DNA of 64,000 bases from Methylopila sp. Yamaguchi. GTDB taxonomy: Bacteria; Pseudomonadota; Alphaproteobacteria; Rhizobiales; Methylopilaceae. Location: contig NZ_BAUX01000007.1 of NCBI RefSeq assembly GCF_002897035.1, positions 62,001 to 126,000 on the forward strand. The letters run 5' to 3'. Positions 16,542 through 26,351 of this stretch are shown here, piece by piece. Made by a program: the position numbers and the translations under genes. The notes beneath the pieces were generated by a model. It was not told the origin of the DNA. It made no database searches and saw only the letters and a list, made by a program, of their open reading frames with translations. Every line of letters begins with the position of its first letter. Position 1 is the first letter of the stretch.

Positions 16542-18046
16542 CCGCCGCCGCGCGCATTCCGTCTCCCGCCGCCGCCTCTCCGCGTTTCGGCCTTCAACGG
16601 CCGCACATCGGCGGTGCCTACGTGGACGCCGTCGGCGGCGAGTCCTTCGAGACGGTGAACCCCGCGACGGGCGAGGTGCTGGCGCAGGTGCAGCAGGCCT
16701 CCGCCGCGGACGTCGACCGCACCGTGAACGCGGCGGCCGCCGGCCAGAAGGTCTGGGCCGCGATGACCGCGATGGAGCGCTCGCGCGTGCTGCGCCGCGC
16801 CGTGGCGCTGCTCCGGGATCGCAACGACGAGCTGGCCGAGATCGAGACGCTCGACACCGGCAAGCCGCTGGCGGAGACGCTCGCCGTCGACGTGGTCACC
16901 GGCGCGGACGTGCTCGAGTACTACGCCGGCCTCGCGCCGGCGCTCGAAGGCCGGCAGATCCCCCTGCGCGAGACCTCCTTCGTCTACACGCGCCGGGAGC
17001 CGCTCGGCGTCGTCGCCGGCATCGGGGCGTGGAACTACCCGATCCAGATCGCGCTCTGGAAATCGGCGCCGGCGCTCGCCGCCGGAAACGCCATGATCTT
17101 CAAGCCAAGCGAGGTGACGCCTCTCACCGCGCTGAAGCTGGCCGAGATCTACGCGGAGGCGGGGCTTCCCGCAGGCTGCTTCAACGTGCTGAACGGCGCG
17201 GGCGCCGGCGTCGGCGCGGCGCTCACGGAGCATCCGGGGATCGCCAAGGTGTCGTTCACCGGCGGCACGGCCACAGGCAAGAAGGTGATGGCCTCGGCCT
17301 CCGCCTCGACGCTCAAGGACGTCACCATGGAGCTCGGCGGCAAGTCGCCGCTCATCGTGCTCGACGACGCCGACCTCGACCGCGCCGCCGACATCGCGAC
17401 GGCCGCGAACTTCTTCTCCACCGGCCAGGTCTGCACCAACGGCACCCGCGTCTTCGTGGCGAGGCCGCTCATGGCGGCGTTCGAGGCGAAGGTGGTCGAA
17501 CGGGCGAAGCGCATCCGCCTGGGCGACCCGCTCGACCGCGCCACCAACTTCGGGCCGCTCGTCAGCTTCGCGCATCGCGACAAGGTTCTGGGCTACATCG
17601 CGCGCGGCAAGGCCGCCGGCGCGCGGCTGCTGACCGGCGGCGGGACGCCCGGCGGCGCGCTCGCGCGCGGCGCCTATGTGGAGCCCACGATCTTCGCCGA
17701 CTGCACGGATGAGATGGACATCGTGCGCGACGAGATCTTCGGGCCGGTGATGAGCCTGCTCGCCTACGACGCCGAGGACGAGGCCGTCGCCCGCGCCAAC
17801 GCCACAGCCTACGGCCTCGCGGCCGGCGTCGTCACCCGCGACCTCGCGCGCGCGCACCGCGTCATCCACCGGCTCGAGGCCGGCATCTGCTGGATCAACA
17901 CCTGGGGCGAGTCGCCGGCCGAGATGCCCGTCGGCGGCTACAAGCAATCCGGCGTCGGGCGCGAGAACGGCGTCGAGACGCTGGAGCGCTACACGCAGTG
18001 CAAGTCGGTCCAGGTCGAGCTCGGAGACTTCGCCGCGGTGTTTTGA
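16538..18046 (+). CDS. betB: Betaine aldehyde dehydrogenase
   Basis: 502-residue NAD(P)-dependent enzyme converting betaine aldehyde to glycine betaine. Catalytic residues are all present: Asn166 (AWNYP), Lys189 (FKPSE), Glu265 (ELGGKSP) and Cys299 (GQVCTNG); the Rossmann segment FTGGTATGK is intact. These are exactly the positions lost in the ALDH half of the neighbouring BetI fusion. It starts at the ATGA overlap with choV. Confidence 0.95.
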   Translation: MTAAARIPSPAAASPRFGLQRPHIGGAYVDAVGGESFETVNPATGEVLAQVQQASAADVDRTVNAAAAGQKVWAAMTAMERSRVLRRAVALLRDRNDELAEIETLDTGKPLAETLAVDVVTGADVLEYYAGLAPALEGRQIPLRETSFVYTRREPLGVVAGIGAWNYPIQIALWKSAPALAAGNAMIFKPSEVTPLTALKLAEIYAEAGLPAGCFNVLNGAGAGVGAALTEHPGIAKVSFTGGTATGKKVMASASASTLKDVTMELGGKSPLIVLDDADLDRAADIATAANFFSTGQVCTNGTRVFVARPLMAAFEAKVVERAKRIRLGDPLDRATNFGPLVSFAHRDKVLGYIARGKAAGARLLTGGGTPGGALARGAYVEPTIFADCTDEMDIVRDEIFGPVMSLLAYDAEDEAVARANATAYGLAAGVVTRDLARAHRVIHRLEAGICWINTWGESPAEMPVGGYKQSGVGRENGVETLERYTQCKSVQVELGDFAAVF

Positions 18047-18061
18047 GGTTCGGACACGAGG

Positions 18062-18222
18062 CTCCCCCTCACCCGGAGGGCTATCGCCTACGACCTCTGC
18101 CCGCCGGGCAAAGGTGACGCTCACAGTCGTCGTGGACGGTTCGGACACGGAACGAGACGGCGTCGTTCTCCACTCTCCCCGGTGCGGGGAGGTCGGCCCA
18201 AAGGGCCGGGTTGAGGGGAGTT
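18062..18222. repeat. Dispersed palindromic intergenic repeat between betB and betA
   Basis: Begins with CCCCCTCACCCGGAGGGC and closes with an inverted counterpart ending GGTTGAGGGGAG. The left 50 bases closely match the reverse complement of the right end of the repeat at 35501-35653, so both belong to one family (REP/BIME-like, common between genes in Hyphomicrobiales). It separates betA from betB and may form an mRNA hairpin there. Confidence 0.8.
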
Positions 18223-18246
18223 GCGGCGCGGGAGATCACGGGACCA

Positions 18247-19953
18247 ATGATCATGGCCCAAGGCAAGGCCCAGGAATTCGACTACATCGTCATCGGCGCC
18301 GGCTCCGCAGGCAACGTGCTGGCGACGCGCCTGACCGAGGACCCGGACGTCACCGTGCTGCTGCTCGAGGCCGGCGGGCCGGACTACCGGCTCGACTTCC
18401 GCACCCAGATGCCGGCGGCGCTCGCCTTCCCGCTGCAGGGCCGGCGCTACAACTGGGCCTACCTGACCGATCCCGAGCCGCACATGAACGGCCGGCGCAT
18501 GGAGTGCGGCCGCGGCAAAGGGCTGGGCGGATCCTCGCTGATCAACGGCATGTGCTACATCCGCGGCAACGCCATGGACTTCGACGGCTGGGCGCAGGCG
18601 CCGGGTCTGGGCGATTGGACCTACGCCGACTGCCTGCCCTATTTCCGCAAGTCCGAGACCCGCGACGTCGGGCCGAACGCCTATCATGGCGGCGACGGCC
18701 CGGTGTCGGTGACGACCTCGAAGCCGGGGGTCAACCCACTGTTCGAGGCGATGGTCGCGGCCGGCGTGCAGGCGGGCTATCCCCGCACCGACGACCTCAA
18801 CGGCTACCAGCAGGAGGGCTTCGGCCCGATGGATCGGACGGTGACCCCGAGAGGCCGTCGCTCCTCCACCGCGCGCGGCTATCTCGACCAGGCCAAGGGC
18901 CGGCCGAACCTCACGATCGTCACCCACGCCACCACCGACCGGATCCTGTTTTCGGGCCGCCGCGCCGTCGGCGTGTCCTATCTCATCGGCGCGAGCGACG
19001 AGGCGACCGTCGCCCACGCCCGGCGCGAAGTGCTGCTCTCGGCGGGCGCGATCGCCTCGCCCCAGATCCTCCAGCGCTCCGGCGTCGGCCCCGCCGCCCT
19101 GCTGCGCGAGGTCGGCGCGCCCCTCGTGCAGGACCTGCCGGGCGTCGGCCGCAACCTGCAGGACCACCTCGAGATGTACCTGCAGTACGAGTGCTTGAAG
19201 CCGGTGTCGCTGGCGCCGGCGCTGAAGTGGTGGAACCAGCCGAAGATCGGCGCCGAGTGGCTTTTCGCCGGCAAAGGACTTGGCGCCTCCAACCAGTTCG
19301 AGGCCGGCGGCTTCATCCGCTCCAGCTCGGAGTTCGCCTGGCCGAACATCCAGTTCCACTTCCTGCCGGTCGCGATCTCGTACAACGGCACCAACGCCTT
19401 CGAGGGCCACGGCTTCCAGGCTCATGTGGGCTCCATGCGCTCGCCCAGCCGCGGCCGGATCGCGCTGACCTCCATGGACCCGCGCGCGCACCCGTCGATC
19501 CTGTTCAACTACATGAGCCACGACCAGGACTGGCGCGAGTTCCGCGACGGCATCCGCCTGACGCGCGAGATCATGCGCCAGCCGGCGCTCGACCCTTACC
19601 GCGGCCGCGAGATCAGCCCGGGCGAGGCGCGCCAGACCGACGCCGACCTTGACGCCTTCATCCGGCAGCACGCGGAGACCGCCTACCACCCCTCGTGCTC
19701 CTGCAAGATGGGCGAGGACGAGACGGCGGTGGTGGACGGCCAGGGCCGCGTGCACGGGTTCGAGGGCCTGCGCGTGGTCGACGCCTCGATCATGCCGCTG
19801 ATCATCACCGGCAATCTCAACGCCACCACGATCATGATGGCGGAGAAGATCGCCGACCGGATTCGCGGCCGGGCGCCGCTCGCCCGTAGCGACGCGCCCT
19901 ACTTCGTCGCCGGCGACGCGCCGGTGAAGCGCCCGGCGCAGCGGGCCGCCTGA
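18247..19953 (+). CDS. betA: Choline dehydrogenase
   Basis: 568-residue GMC flavoenzyme oxidising choline to betaine aldehyde at the membrane. It shows the N-terminal FAD dinucleotide motif [16 protein letters not shown] signature [15 protein letters not shown], second signature [16 protein letters not shown], and the C-terminal [11 protein letters not shown] and [12 protein letters not shown] with the active-site His/Asn. ATG 18247 and ATG 18253 are both possible starts; upstream in-frame TTG 18211 lies in the repeat and is not favoured. Its 3' end overlaps the convergent HxlR gene by 55 bases. Confidence 0.94.
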   Translation: MIMAQGKAQEFDYIVIGAGSAGNVLATRLTEDPDVTVLLLEAGGPDYRLDFRTQMPAALAFPLQGRRYNWAYLTDPEPHMNGRRMECGRGKGLGGSSLINGMCYIRGNAMDFDGWAQAPGLGDWTYADCLPYFRKSETRDVGPNAYHGGDGPVSVTTSKPGVNPLFEAMVAAGVQAGYPRTDDLNGYQQEGFGPMDRTVTPRGRRSSTARGYLDQAKGRPNLTIVTHATTDRILFSGRRAVGVSYLIGASDEATVAHARREVLLSAGAIASPQILQRSGVGPAALLREVGAPLVQDLPGVGRNLQDHLEMYLQYECLKPVSLAPALKWWNQPKIGAEWLFAGKGLGASNQFEAGGFIRSSSEFAWPNIQFHFLPVAISYNGTNAFEGHGFQAHVGSMRSPSRGRIALTSMDPRAHPSILFNYMSHDQDWREFRDGIRLTREIMRQPALDPYRGREISPGEARQTDADLDAFIRQHAETAYHPSCSCKMGEDETAVVDGQGRVHGFEGLRVVDASIMPLIITGNLNATTIMMAEKIADRIRGRAPLARSDAPYFVAGDAPVKRPAQRAA

Positions 19954-20357
19954 CGGCGCGCCGGATCAGCCGCCGCGCGCTGGGCGAGGATCTCCGAGAG
20001 GTTGCTCTCGATCCAGTCCGCGAGCGCGTTGACCTTCTCGGCGGCCCCGCGGCCAAGCGGGGTCAGGCTGTACTCGACGTGCGGCGGCACCACCGGCAGG
20101 GCGCGGCGCTCCACCAGTCCGTCCTCCTCCAGCGCTTTCAGCGTCTGAGCGAGCATGCGCTCGCTGACGCCGCTCACCCGGCGGCGCAACGCGCTGAAGC
20201 GCAGCGTTCCGGACCGGAGCGCCACCAGCGCCAGCACGCCCCAGCGGCTCGTCACGTGCTGCATGATTTCGCGCGACGGGCAGCGCACGGAGAACACGTC
20301 GCCGCGCGCCATGCGCTCCTCGAGCGGCGCGCCTGTGAGCAGAGGATCGGTCGCCAT
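19899..20357 (-). CDS. HxlR-family transcriptional regulator (QorR/HypR-like)
   Basis: 152 residues with the HxlR winged helix: [23 protein letters not shown], then [31 protein letters not shown]. Cys26 precedes the first helix at the position used for redox sensing in several HxlR proteins that respond to quinones, aldehydes or hypochlorite. It is divergent from a quinone reductase homologue with a shared 87-base promoter region. This arrangement matches qorR/qorB-like pairs, so it most likely represses that gene until an electrophile oxidises the Cys. The inference rests on family and context. Confidence 0.88.
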   Translation of the reverse strand: MATDPLLTGAPLEERMARGDVFSVRCPSREIMQHVTSRWGVLALVALRSGTLRFSALRRRVSGVSERMLAQTLKALEEDGLVERRALPVVPPHVEYSLTPLGRGAAEKVNALADWIESNLSEILAQRAAADPARRQAARCAGRFTGASPATK

Positions 20358-20360
20358 GAC

Positions 20361-20394
20361 GCTTACCTTTCTGTGCGTACTTACGAAAAGTAAG
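20361..20394. promoter_or_regulatory. Candidate HxlR operator in the divergent promoter
   Basis: CTTAC-GAAAA-GTAAG inverted repeat at 20380-20394, with a further CTTAC copy at 20362. It lies between the HxlR regulator and the quinone reductase gene, so one protein could control both. Confidence 0.5.
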
Positions 20395-20444
20395 CTATTG
20401 GCGTAGCAATGCGGACGCAACGGCAAACCTCGAAAGGACCCGTC

Positions 20445-21299
20445 ATGTTCGCCATCACCGGAGCTACCGGCCAACTCGGCCGCCTCGTCATCGAGGCGCT
20501 GACCAAGACCGTTTCCGCCGACCGCATCGTCGCCGCCGTACGTACGCCGGCCAAGGCCGCGGATCTCGCCGCCAGGGGCGTCGTCGTGCGCGAGGCCGAC
20601 TACGATCGTCCCGAAACCCTGGCCGCAGCCTTCGCAGGCGTCGAAAAGCTGCTGCTGATCTCGTCGAACGAAATCGGTCGGCGCGTGGCCCAGCATCAGG
20701 CCGCGATCGACGCCGCCCGCGCGGCCGGCGTCGGCTTCGTCGCCTACACCAGCGTCTTGCGCGCGCCCGCCTCCGAGCTCGGCTTGGCCGAGGAGCACCG
20801 CCAGACCGAAGCGGCGCTCGGCGCCTCGGGCCTTCCCCACGCCCTGCTCCGCAACGGCTGGTACACCGAGAACTATCTCGCGAGCGTCCCGGCGGCGTTG
20901 GCGAACGGCGCAGTCTTCGGCGCCGCCGGCGAGGGCCGCATCGCCGGCGCCGCCCGCGCCGACTACGCGGAAGCCGCGGCCGCCGTGCTGACGCGGGACG
21001 ACCAGGCCGGCGTTGTCTGGGAGCTCGCCGGGGCGCCGAACTGGACGCTGGCGGACTTCGCGGCCGAACTCAGCCGGCAGACTGGACGGACGATCCCCTA
21101 CCGCGACCTGAGCGAGGCGGACTACGCCGCGGCGCTGCTGCAGGCAGGCCTCCCTGAACCGGTCGCGCGGCTGCTGGCCGACAGCGACGCCGCCGCGGCG
21201 AAGGGCGCGCTCGACGGCCATGGCGACGATCTCCGCCGGCTGATCGGCCGTCCGTCGACGCCGCTCGCGGACAGCGTCGCGCAGGCGCTGAAGGGCTGA
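20445..21299 (+). CDS. NAD(P)H:quinone oxidoreductase-like atypical SDR (QorB/NmrA family)
   Basis: 284 residues, close to QorB (about 286). The N-terminal FAITGATGQLGRLV is the NADP-binding glycine motif; RNGWYTENY in the middle and the absence of a classical YxxxK place it with QOR2/NmrA-like reductases. It likely reduces quinones and related electrophiles. ATG 20445 lies behind GAAAGGA. The divergent HxlR gene is its probable repressor. Confidence 0.86.
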   Translation: MFAITGATGQLGRLVIEALTKTVSADRIVAAVRTPAKAADLAARGVVVREADYDRPETLAAAFAGVEKLLLISSNEIGRRVAQHQAAIDAARAAGVGFVAYTSVLRAPASELGLAEEHRQTEAALGASGLPHALLRNGWYTENYLASVPAALANGAVFGAAGEGRIAGAARADYAEAAAAVLTRDDQAGVVWELAGAPNWTLADFAAELSRQTGRTIPYRDLSEADYAAALLQAGLPEPVARLLADSDAAAAKGALDGHGDDLRRLIGRPSTPLADSVAQALKG

Positions 21300-21468
21300 G
21301 GTCCAAAATCGGAGCGGCGCCTGGTGATTTCGGCGCCGGCGCAATCATCTGCCCCCGTCTCGCGCGCAATGCAACAAGCCACAGCGGCGGAGCGCTACAG
21401 CATAGGTAGCGCTTCACCTCGACGTTGCGGACAGGCATCGTGCGCGGAGACAAGTATGTTCCGGGCAG

Positions 21469-22188
21469 ATGAAACTTATCATAATAAAAAAATCAGAAGA
21501 TCTTGCGCATAGGCTGTCAGATGCGGCTGAGGCGGAAGGCTATACCTTCGAGTTTGTCTCGGACGCGCCGAAAGAGGGCGCGCCGAGCGTCGCCGGCGGA
21601 CGCGACGTCGCGCTGATCGCCGCGGCGACCGCGGACCCCGCGGTGGCCGATGAGGTGGCGGTGCTGCGGGCGCGGCACCCCAAGCTCTACGTCATCGTCG
21701 CCGCCGCGACCGACGATCTCGAGGCTCGGCTGGCCTGTTACGAGGCGGGAGCCGACGACTGCCTCGCGCCGCCGTTCGCGCCGCGCGAGTTCGCGGCCAA
21801 GCTGGCGGCGCTCCGCCGCCGCCGTGCGGCCGGCGACCCGATGCCTTTGCTCGCGGGCTACGTCGCGCGGCTCGACGTCGGCGCCCTCCTCCTGCGCGCG
21901 GACGGCCGAAGCCGGAGCGTCACCAAGCGCGAGGCGGACCTGCTCGTCCTGCTGGCCCGGTCGGCGGGCGCGTCGGTCGCCCGCGAGGACGTGCTGCGCA
22001 AAGCCTGGGGAGCGCCGGCGCGCATGACGCCGAACTCGGTGGACGTCTATGTCGGCTACGCCCGCCGCAAGCTCGAGTTGCTCGGCGCCGACGTCACCAT
22101 TGAGACCGTCCGCGGCGTCGGCTTCCGCCTCGCGCCGCGCGCGGCTCAGGCGACGGGAAGCGTCTCGCGGAGCGACCGCTCCTCATAG
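21469..22188 (+). CDS. OmpR-type DNA-binding protein with a non-phosphorylatable receiver domain
   Basis: 239 residues: receiver-like 1-115, winged-helix Trans_reg_C about 130-225 (TKREADLLVLLARSAG, PNSVDVYVGYARRKLE, IETVRGVGFRL). The receiver keeps the fold but not the chemistry. The N-terminal acidic pair is replaced (IIIKKSE), the phospho-acceptor position after DVALI is Ala51, and the conserved Lys of LxKPF is Pro101 (LAPPF). It therefore should act without phosphorylation, like ChxR-type regulators, or sense something else. The first 45 bases are unusually AT-rich. It is convergent with the bacteriophytochrome gene and overlaps it by 43 bases, which does not prove partnership. Confidence 0.88.
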   Translation: MKLIIIKKSEDLAHRLSDAAEAEGYTFEFVSDAPKEGAPSVAGGRDVALIAAATADPAVADEVAVLRARHPKLYVIVAAATDDLEARLACYEAGADDCLAPPFAPREFAAKLAALRRRRAAGDPMPLLAGYVARLDVGALLLRADGRSRSVTKREADLLVLLARSAGASVAREDVLRKAWGAPARMTPNSVDVYVGYARRKLELLGADVTIETVRGVGFRLAPRAAQATGSVSRSDRSS

Positions 22189-24689
22189 GGCTTCGGGATG
22201 ATCGCGACGTCAGCGAACCGGTCAGGAATAAAGACGCCTTCGCCGTAGCCGGTGGCGAAGATGAACGGCATGCCGAGCTGCTTGAGGTGATCGGCCAGCT
22301 CGAAGCTGGTCTCCCCGAACAGGTTCACGTCGAGTATCGCCGCGTCGAAGGCCATCAGCGAAAGCGAGCGCCGCGCGTCGAGCACGCTCGCGGCGACCTC
22401 CACCGTCGCGCCCGCGCCCTCCAGCGTGGTCTGCGCGTCGAGCGCGATCATCATGCTGTCCTCGACCAGCAGGAGCCGCTTGCCGCGCAGGTTCGCCACG
22501 ACGCGCGGCAGCGGCGCCGCCTCCTCGCGCCAGGCGATCTCGGTCGCATGGCCCGGCGGCAGCCGGAAGGTGGCCCGCAGACCTTCCGCGTTGAGCGCCA
22601 GATGCGCTTCGCCCTTCAGCTCGAAGGGGATCGTCTGCTCGATCACCGTGGAGCCGAAGCCGCGGCGCGTGGGCTTTTCGACCCTCGGCCCGTTCCGCTC
22701 CGCCCAGCTCAGCTCGAGCGCGCCGGAGGGAAGCATGGACCACGCGATGGCGATGCGACCCGCCGGAACGCTCAGGGCGCCGTACTTGGCGGCGTTGGTC
22801 ATCAGTTCGTGCACCACAAGCGCGAGCGCCTGGTACGCGCGCGCGTCGAGCTTGACCTCGGGGCCGCTCAAGATCACCCGCTCGCGCACGTTGGAGGTCC
22901 AGGCGAGGGCCTCGGCCTCGAGCAGTTGCCGGAGCGGCGCGGAGCGCCATCCGGACTGGATGAGCTGATCGTGCGCGAAGCTGAGCGCGCGCACGCGTCG
23001 TTCGATGTCGAGGGTGAAGCTCTCGACTGACGTCGCGCTCGACCGGCTCTGGCGCACGAGCGAGCTGATCACCGCCAGGATGTTCTTCACGCGGTGGTTC
23101 AGCTCTGCAATCAGTATTGCCTGCTTCTCCTGCGCCGCAACCCGCTCGCGGTGGATCATGTCGGCGCGCCGCAGGATCACCTCCAGCAGCGAGATCCGGA
23201 GGGCGTCCGCAATCTGCCTTTCGCCCTCCAGCCACGGGGCGGATCGGCCGCGCACCAGTTCGCTCCAGGCCTCGAAGCTCTTCCGCGGGCTGATGCGCCC
23301 TCCGGCGGCGTTGGGCTCGGCCGGCTTGTTGGGATTTCCGCCCCAGGTCAAGGTGCGCACCAGTTCGCGGCGGAACAGCAGGACGAAATCGGCCGGAAGC
23401 CGGGAGAACGGAATCGCCAGCACGCCGGCGACCGCTTCGGCGTGCTTGTGGGCGTTCGGCAGAGAGCTGGCCAGATGGTCGGTCACGAAGGCCGATCCGT
23501 CCCCGCGGGCGGCAAGGAAGCGGATGATCTCGACGAGGCCCTCCTCCGGCGGCACGTCGCCGACCGTCTGGAGCTTGCCGTCGGACCACACCGCAAGGCC
23601 GTCGCAGGGGATCATGGCGCGCAGCTGGTCGCTGAACTTCGCCAGATTGTCGAAGATCGTGTCTTCCGGCGCCATGGTCGCGAGAAGCGTGTCGAGCAGC
23701 TCGCGCGAGCGGGCCGTGTAGCGGAGAGTCTCCTCCTGCTCGCGGGCCTCGAGCTGGATCGACAGCACCTGGCCGAACAGCTCGATCGCCGCGCAGACCG
23801 ATCCGCTCAGCCGCCGCGGCGCGTCGTGGTGGCATGCGATCAGCCCCCAGAGCTCGGTCCCCCGCATGATCGACACCGTCAGGGTGCCGAGCGTGCCCAT
23901 GTTGCGCAGGTACTCGATGTGGAGCGGCGAGACGCTGCGCAACGTGGCGAGGCCGAGATCGACGGGACTGCCATCCGCCCGCAGCGCCGGCACGAGCGGG
24001 CTCGGGACATAGTCAATGTCGGGAATGAGCCGCAGAAACTGCCGCTTATAGAGCGCGCGCGCCTGGGCCGGGATGTCGGACTCGGGATAGCGCAAGCCGA
24101 GATAGGGCGAGAGATCGCCGCGCAACGCCTCGGCCGCCACCTCGCCGGAGCCGTCCTCCAGGAATTTGTAGACCATCACCCGATCGTAGCCCGTCACGCT
24201 GCGCACCTGCTGGGCGGCGAGCGCGAGGAAGCGCGGGATGTTCGGCGAACGCTTCAGGCTGCCGATCATGGCGCGCACGAGCGTGCTCGGGTCGACGAGG
24301 CCGGTGTCCGCAATGTCGCTCGAGGTGAGCTCGATGAAGGCGAGATTGTCTTGCGCGTGGACGGCCACGTCGCAGCGACCGAGCGCCGCGAGGTCGGTCT
24401 CGCGCGCCGGCAGCCGCTCCGGCGTGCCGGAGATCATCGCGACCTGAAGCGCGTTGCGGGCGTCATGGATCAACTGCGCGGGGAGCACGGCGGCCAAAGG
24501 CTGGCCGATAAGCTCCTCGATCCCGTTCAGCCCGAGCGCGGCCGGCGCGTTGGCCGAGACATGGCTGACGATCCACGCGGGCAGCGCGCAGGCGATCAAA
24601 ATCCCATGCGGCTGGATCGATCCCGGGATGTGGATCGGCTCGCGTGCGCAGGTCGAGAGATCGACGGCACTGGGGTCGACGGCGTTCAG
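22146..24689 (-). CDS. Bacteriophytochrome HWE histidine kinase with C-terminal receiver
   Basis: Red/far-red photoreceptor kinase. Order: PAS, GAF with YPESDIPAQAR, PHY, HWE kinase (ELNHRVKN phospho-His; W-x-E in LSWAERNG), and a receiver with the Asp in ILDVNL and Lys in IPKPY. The biliverdin-binding Cys and the following REPIHIPGSIQPHG are encoded in the same open frame just upstream of the first ordinary start (TTG 24599). Between a TAG at 24738-24740 and that Cys there is no ATG, GTG or TTG; CTG 24689 would put the Cys at residue 14, the usual place, and is used here tentatively. Starting at TTG 24599 would remove the chromophore Cys. HWE-receiver phytochromes often act in general stress signalling, but no such partners are adjacent. 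Confidence 0.85.
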   Translation of the reverse strand: MNAVDPSAVDLSTCAREPIHIPGSIQPHGILIACALPAWIVSHVSANAPAALGLNGIEELIGQPLAAVLPAQLIHDARNALQVAMISGTPERLPARETDLAALGRCDVAVHAQDNLAFIELTSSDIADTGLVDPSTLVRAMIGSLKRSPNIPRFLALAAQQVRSVTGYDRVMVYKFLEDGSGEVAAEALRGDLSPYLGLRYPESDIPAQARALYKRQFLRLIPDIDYVPSPLVPALRADGSPVDLGLATLRSVSPLHIEYLRNMGTLGTLTVSIMRGTELWGLIACHHDAPRRLSGSVCAAIELFGQVLSIQLEAREQEETLRYTARSRELLDTLLATMAPEDTIFDNLAKFSDQLRAMIPCDGLAVWSDGKLQTVGDVPPEEGLVEIIRFLAARGDGSAFVTDHLASSLPNAHKHAEAVAGVLAIPFSRLPADFVLLFRRELVRTLTWGGNPNKPAEPNAAGGRISPRKSFEAWSELVRGRSAPWLEGERQIADALRISLLEVILRRADMIHRERVAAQEKQAILIAELNHRVKNILAVISSLVRQSRSSATSVESFTLDIERRVRALSFAHDQLIQSGWRSAPLRQLLEAEALAWTSNVRERVILSGPEVKLDARAYQALALVVHELMTNAAKYGALSVPAGRIAIAWSMLPSGALELSWAERNGPRVEKPTRRGFGSTVIEQTIPFELKGEAHLALNAEGLRATFRLPPGHATEIAWREEAAPLPRVVANLRGKRLLLVEDSMMIALDAQTTLEGAGATVEVAASVLDARRSLSLMAFDAAILDVNLFGETSFELADHLKQLGMPFIFATGYGEGVFIPDRFADVAIIPKPYEERSLRETLPVA

Positions 24690-24928
24690 GGTCGCCGCCT
24701 GCGGAGCAAAAGGGCCACGCGATGCTCTTTCCGGGCGCTAAAGGCGCCTTCTGATTGCGGGATGCGGCGGATGCGCGAACGTTCAAAGGTCGCCGCCCAT
24801 GTTAGGACGGCAATCTGCCACCGTGGGCGGCGACACCCTATGTCAAATGACATTGACCGTTCGGAACTGCTTTTCCCTGCCCCGTCGCGATTTCTTTCAG
24901 GTCCCGCGGTAATCTGCAACCACAGAGA

Positions 24929-25678
24929 TCATCCGCCGTATCGCTCCGTTCGCACGGAGCCCGGCGGCGCGCCTCCCGAGAGCGCCGCCTCGGCGGCCGC
25001 GTTCACGAACGCGTTCGAGCCGCAGACGAACACATGCCGCGCGGGCCCGGGCCATCCCGCAGTCGCCGCCCGGACGGATGCGGCGTCCACCCGCCCGGCG
25101 CGATCAAACGGTCCATGAGCGGACTCACGCGACAGAAGGAAAAGGATCCCAAGCGAGGGATCGGCCGCAGCCAGCGCCAGGAGCTCCTCGCGGTAGGGCG
25201 CCTCGGCCGCTGTGCGGGCGCCGAGCAACAGCGCCGCCGGCGTCCGATCGCCGCGCGCGGCGCGATGGCGGACCATGGACATCAGCGGCGCGACGCCGGA
25301 GCCCGCGCCGATCAGCAGCAGCGGTCCACCGTCCTCGACCGACCAGACGAAATGGCCGCCGATCGGCCCGCGCAGATCGATCGCGTCGCCGACCTCCGCC
25401 ACCTCGTGGAAAAAGGGAGAGACCTCGCCGTCGTCGAGCTTCTCGATCGCGAGCTCCAGCCGATCCGGCGTCTCCGGCCCGGAGGCGATCGAATAGCTGC
25501 GCCGGGCCTGGTAGCCGTCGGGCGCGGTCAGGCGCAGATCGACGTGCTGGCCGGCGCGGAACCGCAGCGGCGGGTCCAGGCCCAGCACGACGCGTTTCAC
25601 CCGGGGCGTCAGCGGCGCGGCCTCGACGATCGTCGCCGAGCGCCAGCCGGAGATCCGAGGCGCGTCTGCGAGGCTCAC
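24929..25678 (-). CDS. Ferredoxin-reductase-type flavoprotein, partner of the molybdenum oxidoreductase
   Basis: 249 residues. FAD domain with RRSYSIAS (the RxYS motif), GPIGGHFVW, then NAD domain beginning LLLIGAGSGVAPLMSMVRH and ending VFVCGSNAFVNAA. No 2Fe-2S cysteine cluster is present. GTG 25678 overlaps the upstream stop by four bases (GTGA), so it is translationally coupled to the sulfite-oxidase-like protein and probably exchanges electrons between it and NAD(P)H. Confidence 0.86.
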   Translation of the reverse strand: MSLADAPRISGWRSATIVEAAPLTPRVKRVVLGLDPPLRFRAGQHVDLRLTAPDGYQARRSYSIASGPETPDRLELAIEKLDDGEVSPFFHEVAEVGDAIDLRGPIGGHFVWSVEDGGPLLLIGAGSGVAPLMSMVRHRAARGDRTPAALLLGARTAAEAPYREELLALAAADPSLGILFLLSRESAHGPFDRAGRVDAASVRAATAGWPGPARHVFVCGSNAFVNAAAEAALSGGAPPGSVRTERYGG

Positions 25679-26283
25679 GCGTCGTCGTCGTAGCGCTGCT
25701 CGCGCCACGGGTCGCCGTACATGTGGTAGCCGCGAAGCTCCCAGAAGCCGGCCTCGTCGCGCTCGGTGAACTGGAGCCCGCTCACCCACTTGGCCGACTT
25801 CCAGAAGTAGAGGTGTGGCACCAGCAACCGCGCCGGGCCGCCGTGGTCGGGCGTGAGCGGCGCGCCGTCGTAGGCCGTCGCGATCATCGCCTTGCCGCCG
25901 ACAAGATCCGCGGTCGGCACGTTGGTGGTGTAGCCGTCGAACCCGTGGGCCAAAGTGAAGCCGGTCGGCGGCGCGAGACCGACGGCCGCAAGGACGTCGT
26001 CGATCAGCACGCCTTCCCAGGCGGTGTCGAGCTTCGACCAGGTGGTGACGCAGTGGATGTCGCGAACGTAGGACGTCCGGGGCAGCGCGGAGAACTCCTC
26101 CCAGCTCCACTTGGCGACCGGCCGCGGACCGACCTTCAGCGTGAACGACCAATCCGCCAGCGCGATCTTCGGCGTCGGACCTGCCGACAGCACGGGAAAG
26201 TCCGTGGTCAGCGCCTGCCCCGGAGGGGTGCGCGCCGCGTGATCGTCCGGCGTTCTCCGCCCCGTGAAGCCGCGCGTCGCCAT
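25675..26283 (-). CDS. Sulfite-oxidase-like molybdopterin oxidoreductase
   Basis: 202 residues covering just the Mo-cofactor domain of the sulfite oxidase/YedY superfamily. The Mo-ligating Cys sits in DIHCVTTWSK, and GFDGYTTNVP and GGPARLLVPHLYFWKSAKW are the cofactor-binding segments. There is no signal peptide, haem domain or dimerisation domain, so it is cytoplasmic, unlike MsrP and SorA. ATG 26283 starts the conserved part; the frame is open 19 codons further up. Paired with a flavin reductase in one transcript. Substrate unknown. Confidence 0.87.
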   Translation of the reverse strand: MATRGFTGRRTPDDHAARTPPGQALTTDFPVLSAGPTPKIALADWSFTLKVGPRPVAKWSWEEFSALPRTSYVRDIHCVTTWSKLDTAWEGVLIDDVLAAVGLAPPTGFTLAHGFDGYTTNVPTADLVGGKAMIATAYDGAPLTPDHGGPARLLVPHLYFWKSAKWVSGLQFTERDEAGFWELRGYHMYGDPWREQRYDDDA

Positions 26284-26351
26284 GAGGTCCGCTCCCGCTG
26301 TTCCGGCCTCATTCTGGTCCGCGCTCCCTGCGCCGCGCAAGACGCGAGGCG

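Noticed and set aside
16520-18148. Minus-strand open frame opposite betB
   Set aside because: Antisense shadow; betB carries all catalytic aldehyde dehydrogenase residues.
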